From contig JAYKXP010000019.1 in the NCBI GenBank assembly GCA_037176845.1, positions 248,001-312,000 of the forward strand: a DNA stretch of 64,000 bases. Direction: 5' to 3'. Source of the DNA: Paramarasmius palmivorus (lineage: Eukaryota; Basidiomycota; Agaricomycetes; Agaricales; Marasmiaceae). The notes under the pieces are model-generated. The model had not been told where the DNA came from and searched no databases. It was given only the letters and a program-made list of their open reading frames with translations. The translations under genes and the position numbers were made by a program. This document shows positions 48,901-59,971 of the stretch, piece after piece; positions within the stretch are counted from its first letter, which is position 1, and the number at the start of each line of letters is the position of its first letter.

Positions 48901-49479
48901 GTCCTTCAAAGCTGCATCATGCTTGGTCTTTGTATCCGCTTTGACACTGAGTGGGCGTAGGTCTTCGGTGAATTGCGGATGTTGGGGGATCCTGTCCAAG
49001 GTATCATGAAGATCTCTTGAACCGATATATGTGCCATCATCACGGCAGACGAAGTAGAGGCCCCAATTTCGGAGCAAGCCTTCCAAGACGATTCTGGTTT
49101 TACCAGATCCAGAGACGTTCACAAGTAATCTGTTACTTTTGAGAAGATGGATTTGACCACGAAGCGGGAATACTCACCTATGCACCGTCGGCACGAAGAT
49201 AGCTCGCAGAGAGTGAGTAAGCGCACTACTTTCCATGATTCCTAGGTTGTGAAAGAGTAGGTTAGGCCGACTGGGTGAGCCAACGACAGCAGGGAGCTTG
49301 AGCGCCTCGAGAAATCGAGAGACCTGTGGGTCCAAGCCGTGGAATTCCTCAGAAAGAACCCATAAATCAACCCATGCGTCTTTGTCTTTCGACACCAGCT
49401 CACTGATATGTGTGTTGATTGGGATCATGAATTCGCATATTTGTCTGACGAGACCGGACTCTGGTGACTCCGTAGCCAT
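46000..49479 (-). CDS. Crinkler-like P-loop ATPase plus REase-like nuclease, copy 1
   Basis: The ATG at 49479 opens a ~100-residue N-terminal domain (LDPQVSRFLEALKLPAVVG, LLFHNLGIMESSALTHSLRA). A 54-nt intron lies directly before Walker A (LLVNVSGSGKTRIVLEGLL). Walker B is HFYIVIDEAQEAS, and VVTGTGIS is a likely sensor. The C-terminal half has the form of a PD-(D/E)XK nuclease: QIDERLVLLSCLKWAN, PFYFPDNSAAADIMFVLKLE (Asp codon 47290-47292) and YIWVAVQSKLHQG (Q-x-K). A basic Ser/Pro tail carries SRKSARLASKAAGRRTKG, a probable nuclear signal. NTPase plus nuclease is the Crinkler (CRN) core known from oomycetes and fungi. A cytotoxic or inter-organism conflict role is inferred. No LFLAK-type leader is seen. 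Confidence 0.72.
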
Positions 49480-49767
49480 GGATTTCTGAGAGGAAGAAGG
49501 GGCAGGTAACCTCTGCGGTGTTGCATGTTCAGTATTTATGAATCAACACGTGAATGGACTTCTGTGGGTCCTTGACTCATTGTCTAGTTCCTTGCTGGTT
49601 CCCAAAACCGCTAGAAAGGGAAGTAGATCGATTCGGTGGCCGACGGAATTGGTAAGATATTTGGACAAGAGAGATAAGTAATAGGAAGAGCGTGCCATTC
49701 ATTGAGGAGCAGTGACCGCCAACGCATCAAGTCAGAGGCAACTTGATTGCAAGTTGGCTGACTAAGG
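49480..49767. promoter_or_regulatory. Upstream region of Crinkler-like copy 1
   Basis: This is non-coding sequence between the leftward Crinkler-like gene and the left end of the transposable element. It is presumed to hold the promoter. Confidence 0.4.
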
Positions 49768-50125
49768 CACTGCTGGGGTCAATGACTTATACACACTGCA
49801 TAAGTGATTAGCATAAGTAATTGAAATAGATAAATTATTTCGCTATGTCCTATTTTAGCTGGATACAGGACCAGAAATTTGATGGGTCAATTCCCAACAA
49901 AAATGAAGCCAGATTTCACGCCGAAATAGCTGCATCATTTCGGCACGTCGGAAAAGAATGCTTGGATCAGTGGATGACTATTTCCCCATTTTTCGGCCGT
50001 ACTGAATATACAAAGACAAAGGATGATTGTTTTCAATACTTTTCAGTCAGGATTTCAGTGTCAAGTTCTATCAGTTATATTAATGGAATAGTTGTCGGCT
50101 ATTTCCCCTGGAGAGTGTGACAGTT
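49768..50125. repeat. Left terminal inverted repeat of the CACTA-like element
   Basis: Matches the complement of about 51200-51556, from the outer CACTGCTGGGGT inward to the gtgacagttttt/aaacggtcac region. Confidence 0.7.
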
Positions 50126-51199
50126 TTTCTTTGCAGAATAAAAAGCATCAAAATGTGTCGGTCCCGGCATTCCGTGCCGCCGAGGAGTCTTCTCCGAATC
50201 CCTGGCGCTTCGACATCACGTGCGCCTCAGGCATTGTCGTCTTCCATCGCGTTGTTTCGGCGATTCCTGACGCGACGGACCTCACGGAGCGACTCGCTCA
50301 TGAGCCCAGAATACTAGATACAGTCATATGCTCAAGATTTATGTTGTTAAGCTACGGAATAACCATAGCTGGGGTGTTGATGCTGCAGATTTGAAGTATT
50401 CGTGTGCTTGAAGGCGGTCGAACAGATATTGAGAGTGATTTGAGTACGAGGCGACTTGCGACTCGTTAGTGAGTCGCTCCGCCACGCCAGGAGTCGCCGA
50501 AACGACACGATGGAAGACGACATCAGGAAGCTTACGGCCTCCTCTTTTTCGGCCCGTAGACGACCCGTAGGCGACCCGGGACGGCCTTTGGTGACGGGTC
50601 ACGGGCTAGACCCTCTTTTACCGAATGCCGTCCTCTCGGCAACGCTCGGCAGTGCCCAGCAAAAGGCCTAAAAGGCCGAATGCGCCGGGCTAGGTCCACT
50701 TTTCTGAAAGGTCGGGTTGACCATGCTTATTCCCTCAAGGCTGCTGATCAATTCTATCCATAGAGTCTTCTTATATAAGGTGCATTATATGCTTTTATGC
50801 CGTCTGGAGGCCATACTTCAACTCACAAACATACTTCGATAGTGATTTATATATCTGAGAGACCGTGGGAATCTGGATGTACACATCTCAAAAAAAAGCA
50901 CGCCGGAGCCGGGCATTGCATCAGAACACTATACAAAGACAGATTTTGCTACTAGCTATGTCTGGATAGCTCTAAGTAGTCAGGATGCACCATATATTAT
51001 GCTGCTTGGAATCGGCATTTCAAACCATTGACCAAAGGTCGAAATGCCGTAAAATGCCGAAAGGTAATTTGTCATACTCCTGATGGACAATGCCCGCGCG
51101 ACACGTGATGGTGAGGCGCCAACGACTCGGATCAGACTCACCGGCGGCATGGGTTGACATTATGGACTCGCTTGAACGCTTTCTATTCCGTAGGGGAAA

Positions 51200-51556
51200 A
51201 CGGTCACAGTCTCTAAGGGAAATAGCTAACTAGTATCTCATTACTATAACTGACAGAAATTTGCGCTATAATTATGATTGAAAAATGCTAGAAACAATCC
51301 TCCTTTGTTGTTGTATATTCCAGAGCCGTGAAAAAAGGGGAAATAGTCCCGTACTGATCCAAGCCCTCTTTTCCGAGGTGCCGAAATGATGCAGCTATTT
51401 CGGCGTGAAATCTGGCTTCATTTTCGTGAAGAATTGGCCCATCAAATGTCTGGTCCTGTATCCAGCTAAAATAGGACATAGCGAAATAATTTGTCTATTT
51501 CAATTACTTATGCTAACTACTCATACAGTGTGGATATGTCATTAACCCCAGCAGTG
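51200..51556. repeat. Right terminal inverted repeat of the CACTA-like element
   Basis: Inverted partner of 49768-50125, with differences scattered along the arm that suggest an old insertion. Confidence 0.7.
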
Positions 51557-52201
51557 AGGAAGAACTCTGACACCGTTTCATGCATATCTCACACCGCGAC
51601 ACGGCCATGGACACACTCCAAAGCATCGTCAAGTCTCCTTCAAACGTAGTACCCAGATTCTCTGGATGCAAGTACAAAGACAGCTTCGATATCTTGGAGG
51701 AAGGTTTGGCCGAATTGGACGGTAGAGGAAGAAGTGGAGAAGGGGAGGGAAGACCTCAAAGGAGTGCAGCACATAACAGACACCCAGGACTTTTCTTCGA
51801 GTTGCATATGGTTACAAGCAATCATTTCAAGGACACGGTGTCGAGATGGAAACCCAATCTATGTTCTTCGAGAACGCACATGTCGTCCAACGAACAAATG
51901 AGAATAGTACGCGTCGTTTTATTAGCTCTATACACGCTCTGATTCGAATAATTCACCAGCTCCCCTCAGACGCCGCTCTTCAATTCCAGATACATCATTT
52001 TTGTTGACAGAACCTTCCCACCAACATCTTCAAGGCATGTTGAGGCTATGTATGGGCATCACAGCGAGAACGCTGTTTCTACAACTCTGCCTGCAGCCAC
52101 CAAGTACCGAGTTCTGGGGGTTTGAGCCAGGAAAATCAGCATGGTGAGGTATACCCAATATACAAGCCGGGTGTTTTTGCTTACTTTCTGTCTATGATAA
52201 G
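51557..52201. other. Region upstream of the DUF6535 gene
   Basis: A rightward frame at 51580-51942 (with an ATG giving MDTLQSIVKSPSNVVPRFSG) is open, but I cannot connect it to the DUF6535 exons or to any family. The missing first exon of the DUF6535 gene should lie here. Confidence 0.35.
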
Positions 52202-54741
52202 CCGAGTTCACCAGAGAATGTCGGTCCAGGAAACGGCACTAACGAAAGGAAGCCATCGCTTGCCGAATCATTCGAGAAGATATCTAGGGCTGTAGAAAAG
52301 TATGATGAGGACCAGGTGAAGGGCTGGAAAGAGGACATCGACACACTCCTAGTTTTTGTGAGTGGATCTTTACCCTCTAAGTGCCCATTTTCTGATACGA
52401 TTAGGCTGGTCTCTTCTCTGCTGTCGTCACAGCGTTCCTCATCGAAGCATATCAAAAGCTCGAAGAAGACCCCGCAGATAAAACAGTCGCACTCCTCGAA
52501 AAGTTGATCTCGTTCCAACAACCGAATGCATCGCAGACCGCCGCCATTTCTTCCGACCCGAGCCCCTTCGCACCCGACGTATCTACGATCCGTATAACCT
52601 GCTTTTGGTTGCTTAGCCTCATATTCAGCCTCACGTCGGCGCTATTCGGTCTTCTGTGCAAACAGTGGATTCGAGAATACCAGCGAGAGCCGCCCACGAG
52701 GTCACCAGCGGAGGCTTTGGCCTTGCGACAACTTCGCAGAGATAGCTTTGAAAAGTGGAACGTTCCCGCTTTCTTAGCTGCGCTGCCAATACTTCTCGAG
52801 ATTGCGCTCATACTGTTTTTTGTCGGTATCTTGGACCTTTTATGGGGTCTACATCACATTCCATTCATCGTTTCGCTTGTCGCTGTCGGTCTTAGCGCTG
52901 GGCTGTATTTCATCACTACCCTCCTCCCCACGTTGACCATACCAAAGGACCAGAAGCGCAATATCAAATGGCGCAATTTTGACCGGTTAGAGTACCAGTT
53001 CATCTGCCCGTACAAGTCACCGCAAGCGTGGCTTGTCTATCGATTTGTGTGCAAAATTCTCCATCTCTTATCCAAATTCTGGAAGTCTACCGAGGCTTTC
53101 GAGTGGAGATATAGAAGGCCTGCTCCCGCATTGCGTTACCACATCGAGTCACCGGCATCGGATTGGTCTTCATTCGATCTCCGAGTGATCAGCCAGTATG
53201 ACCAGCATGTTCAGGACCTTTTGGCGTGCCCCCAAAAAGATGTGTTCGGCCTACAAGTTTACCAGCTACGCGCTTTCGAATGGGCAGTCACGATGTTCCG
53301 AGACAGTCCGTTGATGATAGCTCATCTCCAAAACGCGTTGGGAACCATCCCTCCTCCTCTTGCAATGTCTGCCGTACTTGGCCGCTGGGACGTCGCGCTG
53401 TGGACCGATGTTTCAAAAGCGGATGTTGATCTCGCTGTCAGAGATCCCGAGGAGTTTCAAAGGCAACCTTTCTACAGGTTCCTAGAACACTTCCGGGCCT
53501 TTCCCACCGTTCCTGATCTTGTGGTTTGTGAGCCGGAAGGAATCAAGTTCTTATTCGAACACCAATCTTTGATGACACAGGAGGCCGGCGGTGACTTTCG
53601 TGCGGCACTTCAACTTATGGGCGTGCAAACAACAGGATTCCATTTCGTTGTTCCGCTTTCAGTAACTGGAAGGTTGTGGACACACCCGGATGACAGTGTC
53701 CGAAAGCGGAGTATATCACTCCTCGAACTCTACGAAAAGTCTTGGAAATCGTGCTCAGGCGTTGAGAACGTCGATGAACGTCGATACCGGCTTGAGAGCT
53801 TTGGTTTCATACGGGCCCTTGCAAAGCATATCGAACGCACCGATCGTACTTCGGTATTGATAACGAGTACAACGGGTCGGGAGTTCATCAGGTTCATACA
53901 CTACGAAATTGTCGCTCGAAAATTTTACAAAATGGAGCCTTTCCTTAACCGTATTGAATGGATCCAAGCTATCGAAAAGACAAGGGAAGTAGGAAATCTA
54001 CCTTCCGACTACTTTGTACCACTGCCAGACGAGAACGATTCACCAGATTTACCACCAATCTCTCCCATTCGATATGCTCTCGAAGCCCGGCCGGATATCG
54101 AGCTTAATCAAGCTCCAGGTTCTCAGCGGGACAGAGAGGCTTTTGACGGCGAAGATGTCCTTGAGATCCAGGCTGTTGGCGACCCCAGTACCACAGAAGA
54201 TCCAGGTAGTTCTTCTAACCCAGGGAAAGGACATATCGCGTTTCCAGAATGTGGTGGTCGTTTAGAACATTCAACCGACACTGGGGGTGATGAGCCTGCC
54301 GATGCAGCTAGAACGTCGGATACTCAACCTTTGGAAGACACAGGTGCTAGTGTCGACATGGACATCTTCCCAGCAGAAGGCGTCATCGCCGCATTCTCGG
54401 CACAGGATATACACCCCGACACCAATCATTCGAGCACCTCGGAATGTACTATCGTTCGAGGAGCTACCGAAGTGATTACTTCTCCAGCCAATTCCCATGA
54501 TACGCCAAATCGGTTTTCCGCACTTAGTATCCAAGCTATCAGAGCTGCAGGAGACGCAGAGGCTGATTTTAGCCCCGACCCAGGACTACAAGCTCTCGGT
54601 ACTGCATTTTCAGAGTGCCAAGAAATGGAATCCGGACCTAGAGCTTTACCTGCTCCTGCGCCAGCAGGTGATGAACAAGATATGGCTGGTGAAGAGGAGA
54701 ATAGCGGATCGATCCCTCTGCGGAGTAGGTCAAGTTTATAA
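52202..54741 (+). CDS. DUF6535 membrane protein, first exon not located
   Basis: An exon beginning at the acceptor before 52202 gives PSSPENVGPG, then SFEKISRAVEKYDEDQVKGW and DIDTLLVF. A GTGAGT..TTAG intron joins it to AGLFSAVVTAFLIEAYQKLE, the DUF6535 landmark. Next are VSTIRITCFWLLSLIFSLTS, ALFGLLCKQWIREYQREPP, EALALRQLRRDSFEKWNVPA and ALPILLEIALILFFVGILDL. There are about four membrane spans in all. A long hydrophilic helical region follows, then a disordered acidic/Ser/Pro tail to 54741. DUF6535 is a basidiomycete-specific N-terminal membrane domain of unknown function, often in large families. No ATG in frame precedes 52202 without a stop, so one or more 5' exons are missing from this model. 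Confidence 0.75.
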
Positions 54742-55795
54742 GGTGAGCTAGATATTTCGGTATTGTTTGAAGCGCCGGGGCGCTGATGACTTTTGCGTTT
54801 AACAGTATTGTGGACTATATGGACGTTTAGCTGGCTTCCGAGAGCTAGGGTAACGGAATATAGGCTGGGCCATTCAGCACGTCAAATTTAGGCTCTCTTA
54901 CACTTTTCTCTACTCTACATTCTTCAAGTTTTCATGCCCCTCGGAGGTTTGAGAGCGAACGGTTGGATCCTGTAGAGGATTGCAATTCGAGGTTGCTGAA
55001 GGTGCGTATGTCCTAGTTTCACTGTGATGTAGCAAGAGAGTACTGGTGTTGATATAATCGAATTTCGTGGGGTGCTTTGGAGTTGAAAACATTAGTGATC
55101 GTGGATCTGAACATTGAGACTAGAAAAATGTACATAGTACCCTGAGTATTCGAAACTCCCAGCTGGTTTTCGTTCCTTTCTCATCTATGGGAGGTTGCGA
55201 CTTGAGCTTGAAATCTTGAGGGATGACGGCCGAGATTGGATACGAGCGCTTGCCATTTCCGGAGAGTATGCCATTAGTGAGGCGGGGATTGAGCATCCTT
55301 CAAGCTACAGAGGACTGGCAATGATCGCGGCGTTGAAGTTGCAGAGCAAAACTGGTCGTCTTGACGGCAGAGCGGGCATATTCAGGAACTTGAGATCCCG
55401 CCGGCGCAAGAAGGTTGGGTGTAGCGAAGGAGGTTGTGGTTCTTATAGTTGCAGTGGGACAGTCAGCATCATGGAGTAGCGAGAACCAGGGCTTTGTAGT
55501 GACTAGCTGGGGCTGTTATGACTAAGAGTTGGGCAGGCAAGGCTGAAAGGAAATTCCGAAGACGCACCAACGCTGAAGTAAATCGAAGCCTCTCATAATT
55601 TTTTCACCCTAGACCACTTACCTTTGAACATTCAAAGTGCTAGCCTATTCCTGAGTACACAGAGAGAACTGCCACAACCACAATGAAGATCTCTATAAAA
55701 CACAGCAATTTCTGTAATTCTACCCGATACAATGTCCTTATAGCATCTAACTAGAGTCCGTGAGACATCTAGTAATACAGAGTGTCTACTCTTAC
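54742..55795. other. Intergenic interval
   Basis: This interval holds 3' flanks of the DUF6535 gene (+) and of Crinkler-like copy 2 (-). Short frames only. Confidence 0.5.
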
Positions 55796-58700
55796 TTAGT
55801 CAATGTTCATATCATCTCCATCATCCTGCGGACGTTCTTTGTTTTGTGAGGCTGCTTTGGACGCCAACCTAGCGGATTTTCTGGATGCTGGCGCGGAGGC
55901 AGAAGCTGTGGTCGCCTGCTTTCCTTTCCGCGCCTCAGATACATCCTTTTCCTTCTCCAGCCTGTAAGTGGTGCGTTTCCTATCCTTCGGTGTCGCCTTC
56001 ACTGGCTGAGTGGCTCGCACTTTGATTTCGGCGCGTACTACTGCTCTGCCTTTCGTGGGATTGGACCGGGATTGACGCTTGGAACTGGGACCGGGCTGAG
56101 GTGCAGTAGTTTGGACTGGTGATGTTCCAGAGTCTATTTGCATGGCGATCGAGGCCGCTGCATCTTGGCCCTGAGCAGCAGACAATGACACACCAAACAT
56201 TGATCCATCGACATAAAGCTGTTGGCTTTCGAAGGCAGTCTGACTGCTAATTTCGATCCCGTAGTCGACCTCCGGGCCTGCCTCTGTTACCTGACTCTCA
56301 AACTCCTCCACCAGGTCGCCTAGTACCTGCTGTTGTCGTTCTTGTAACCCAGATGCGATTGTTGTTTCATGGACCTCCCCGAGGAGTTGAGAACGCTTCT
56401 TCTTCTCATAACGTATGAGAATGTCTTGAGGTGAGAGTTTTTGAGTCAAGGCAACAAAAGTCTCGCGATTCAATGATGCGAGAGGATGCCCGTCATTGCG
56501 ATCCGGATCTTGCCAGGTCGGTCTGCGCTCGACAAAGCGGGGAAGGTCAGTGATTGCAGGCCATGATGCGACAATCCGTAAGCAACTGAAAGTGCCTGCG
56601 ACACTGCGACTGGCGCGATCGGGGAGGTCTTCCATAGCAGCTAAAATCCGGTTACGTCTCTTTTTGCGCTCAGCCGCCTCATCCTGCCTCTTTTGGGACA
56701 TCTACGAAACCATGTCAGTATTTACTGAGCTCCCAATCCAGTAGAGTGACACTTACATTGCTCGGAGGCGGAGTGTTCAGCGGCTCGGAATCGTTCAGTC
56801 TGTCGTCATTATCATCCTTGAAGAGACAATCATTCGTATCATGTATGTGCATAAAGAAAGGTGCCCTTACGAGATACAGACTAAAGCGTCTGGGTGTAGT
56901 GGTGTCAATGGCGGCGCTTAATGTGGTCGGATCAAGGTAGAGCAGGTTCTTGTTGGTATAACCAGGGATGTTGTGCGGGACATCAGGAATAGCTGGCCTC
57001 CCCTGGTGAAGCTTGCTTTGAACAGCCACCCAGATGTAAGACGGTGGGTAATTCCCATCGCTCTCTAGCTTCAGGACAAACATGATGTCTGCGGCGGCGC
57101 TGTTATCAGGAAAATAGAATGGCTCGCTATGCTCAAACCGAAGCCAACGCTCGAAGTCGCCTTTGGGATCCTTACTATCATAAGCTCGTCCCAGGCTACT
57201 AGCACAACCAATAACATGTCCCCCAGCGTCGAGTTTTGTAATGCCTTCCTCATAATAGACCGCACCCGTTGAGGCTTGAGTACAGGCTCTAAGCGCAACC
57301 AGCTTCCCGCGGCGTTCAGCTAAGGGATGTTCGCCGTCCAAAAACTCGAAAACCCGATTGAGTTTAATGAATTCGCTAAACGCTTTTGCGAAGTAGAAGG
57401 TGAGATAGTGTTCAAATCCATTTTCCGGATTTGTCGCGTTATGAAGTTCGATGGAGTCGGCAATATGGTGGTACAGGGACGGGCACTTGAGGCCTGCGTT
57501 GGGATGGGGATTAGCCCATTTCAGGCAGGATAAGAGAACTAGCCGTTCGTCCATCTGGATCTGGGTATCGAAGGACGGTATCCGGGCAAAACCGAACTGC
57601 AATAGACTTGCACCGTCCGTTCCCAAAAGGCGCGTCACAGTAGATTTGAGAGTATATTCGTATACCGTTCGCAGGACTAGAGTTCGGAAGTCGCCATCTA
57701 AAGAAAGCTATGTCAGGCATACAGAACACGTTCATCAGGATGAAGTACCCACTGTCAAATTTTTCGAGTTCCTCAAAATCGGGAACCGGAGCACTCATAA
57801 CATGTTCGACCGGGCAGGATAGCGGGAACATTGACTCAGTGAATAAAGTCCGGTCATAGTCTAGAGGTTCGAATTCAGCTGTTCTTAGTATGAACAAATC
57901 CAATAGCTGGTGCGGCTTGTAGTAGCAGTTTTCGATCAAAGAGGTGAGGAATGATGCTGTTAAACGATATCTGTGAATTCCTTATGTTAAAAAGTGGGAG
58001 TAATGGAATTTGGTTGAAAATCTGCTCACCGTCCGCGGAGCCAATACCACATTCGATCCAACAACTTCTTTCCCAGATCTGTATTCAAGACCACAGCTGG
58101 TACATATCTTGCAACATAATTCTCCTGGTCCTCCCGAGAGTCAAAGGCGCCAGTTGCACTCGACTTCAGGAAGACGTGGCTCGCATGCTTATATGAAGCA
58201 GATCCAACGGCTTCGGTGAGGTCTCTCACATGAACACCGGTCCCTGTGACAACAAAGCTCATGTGAAGGTCTTCAGTCTGGGAATTCAGAAGATCGGTCC
58301 ACTTGAAGACCACTTCACGCAAGATTGGGCGGTATGTAATGTTCTTGGCAGACATAAAAGCTTCAGTACAACTGGAAGCCGCTTTCTGTGCCTCGTCGAT
58401 GACGATGTAGAAGTGGGACCGTCCGGTTTGTCTTGTGAGCTTTTGGCGTATCGATTTGCGCACTCGAGTGATCTCCCTCTCCATGGCACGGACAGTAGAC
58501 CCCGAGAGAGACTTCGCTAACGAGACAAATACGTCTTCGTAATCAGGATGTAGAGTCCCCGGATACAACTGTAAATGGAGCCACTTTCTGAGGAATGGAG
58601 AAGGATCATGATAATTTTGTTGTCGCATGTGTTCTTCCATCGATTGGAGAAATTGATTGAAGATGACAAGACGAGCGAGCAAAACCTCGCTGAACTTTAT

Positions 58701-59282
58701 GGCAGCAATCTCCCTGTTCTTCTCCAACAGCGTTTCAAGAGCCTCGCTTCCATGGACCAAACCAATGTTCCGCAGGTCTTTTGTAAATCCGGGGTCCTTT
58801 GGGACATCGGTCAGGGCGGTGGCGAGGTCTCTGGACCCAATTCGCGTGCCATCGTCCTGACAAACAAAGTAGAGGCCCCAGTTGCGTAGCAAGCCTTCCA
58901 AGACGATCCTCGTTTTCCCCGAGCCCGAGACGTTGATCAACAACCTATTCAACGGGATGAGTACATGATTTCATCTGAAGTGCAGTCCGACTCACATATG
59001 GCTGGTCGATGCGAAGATCGATTTCAGAGAATGCGCCAGCGCTCTACTCTCTAGCGATCCCAAGTCATGGAATAGAAGGTTGGGTTTGTGGGGATTCCCG
59101 ATACTGGCGGGCACTTTGAGTCCATCGAGAAAGTGCTGGACCTGTGGATCCAGCCCTTGGAACTGCGCTGCCGGAACCCATAACCTCGTCGTAAAGCTCT
59201 CAGGGTCCGAAACGAGCTGGTTGATCTGAGGTACGACACGAATTACGAATCGATTGATCTTTTCGGCCAAACTGGGAGCCAT
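55796..59282 (-). CDS. Crinkler-like P-loop ATPase plus REase-like nuclease, copy 2
   Basis: This is a paralogue of the gene at 46000-49479, matching it in every exon. The ATG at 59282 gives MAPSLAEKINRFVIRVVPQI. The N-terminal domain (LDPQVQHFLDGLKVPASIG, LLFHDLGSLESRALAHSLKS) precedes the same intron and then LLINVSGSGKTRIVLEGLL. Walker B is HFYIVIDEAQKAA. Next are YRLTASFLTSLIENCYYKPH, SLLQFGFARIPSFDTQIQMD, FPDNSAAADIMFVLKLES and YIWVAVQSKLHQG, so the nuclease residues are retained. The last exon starts MSQKRQDEAAERKKRRNRIL and carries the conserved DLPDRASRSVAGTFSCLRI block and a basic end (SRKSARLASKAASQNK). The conserved catalytic positions despite divergence suggest that selection acts on the protein. 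Confidence 0.73.
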
Positions 59283-59971
59283 CGAGGAAATGGTGTTGTA
59301 TGAACACAATCGCGAATAAGATTGGGGCAGAAGGATGTACGGAAAGGGTGGGTGTTGCAACTGGGAGTGATAATGATGGCGTGCGGAGATCCTGTTTTAT
59401 AGATGGAATGAAACAACACGTGTGAACAAACTTTAAACTTCATGACCGTAGGTCCTTGTTCCTAAAATCGCAGGTGGCGGTAGTAAGATGGAGGACCAAG
59501 TACAAACGCTTTGCCCATGTCGCTTTGACGTCAAAGCATCGGTTGCTTTGTTCTTCTTTTGGAATCTGTAATGCTCATGCAATGATTCAGCGAATTCAGA
59601 AAGTGACCCAATGGCAAAAGAAGAGCTCTGAGGATTGCGAAACATACGTTGAACTATTCAAGTTTACAAGGGATTGAAAACATGGACACGGAATGAGTAA
59701 CACAGAGGTGACCAGCCTAAGCCTGAGAATCGAGTGGTAGAGGTAGAACCCAAAGGAATTCAAGTCGGCCCTGAGTCGGCCCAATTTGAATCCGGGAAGA
59801 AACTGGTTGCCGTAATGGTCACGTCTTGGGCGCGTCCATGCGTGACCGAAGTGTTCATATTCGTTGACATCACTCATCCCGCATCGCGCTTCTTCTGGTG
59901 CGCAGGTACGACCCAACGACTACTCGTGAATGCTCTTCTGATGCGAAGATTGTTTAATTTATAGCTGGAGT
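59283..59971. promoter_or_regulatory. Shared upstream region of two divergent Crinkler-like genes
   Basis: About 690 bp separate the start of copy 2 (-) from the start of copy 3 (+), so the two subtypes are head to head and could be co-regulated. No other gene is evident inside. Confidence 0.5.

Larger units (their letters stand above)
49768..51556. mobile_element. CACTA-like (CMC) non-autonomous foldback element, 1.79 kb
   Basis: The ends are inverted: CACTGCTGGGGT at 49768 and its complement ending ...CAGTG at 51556. They are flanked by the 3-bp direct repeat AGG (49765-49767 and 51557-51559). CACTR ends with a 3-bp target duplication are the hallmark of CACTA/EnSpm elements. The arms are long: about 350 bp (49768 to about 50125 and about 51200-51556) match with scattered substitutions. 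A second, inner inverted pair of about 70 bp lies at 50231-50308 and 50458-50526. No transposase is present, so the element would need a partner in trans. The similar peptides readable in both arms (starting MSYFSWIQDQ) follow from the inverted repeat and need not be coding. Confidence 0.7.

Noticed and set aside
49845..50120. Rightward 91-residue frame and its leftward look-alike at 51288-51479, both starting MSYFSWIQDQ
   Set aside because: They are the two arms of the transposon's inverted repeat. Similar peptides on opposite strands follow from that, and no splice partners or family were found.
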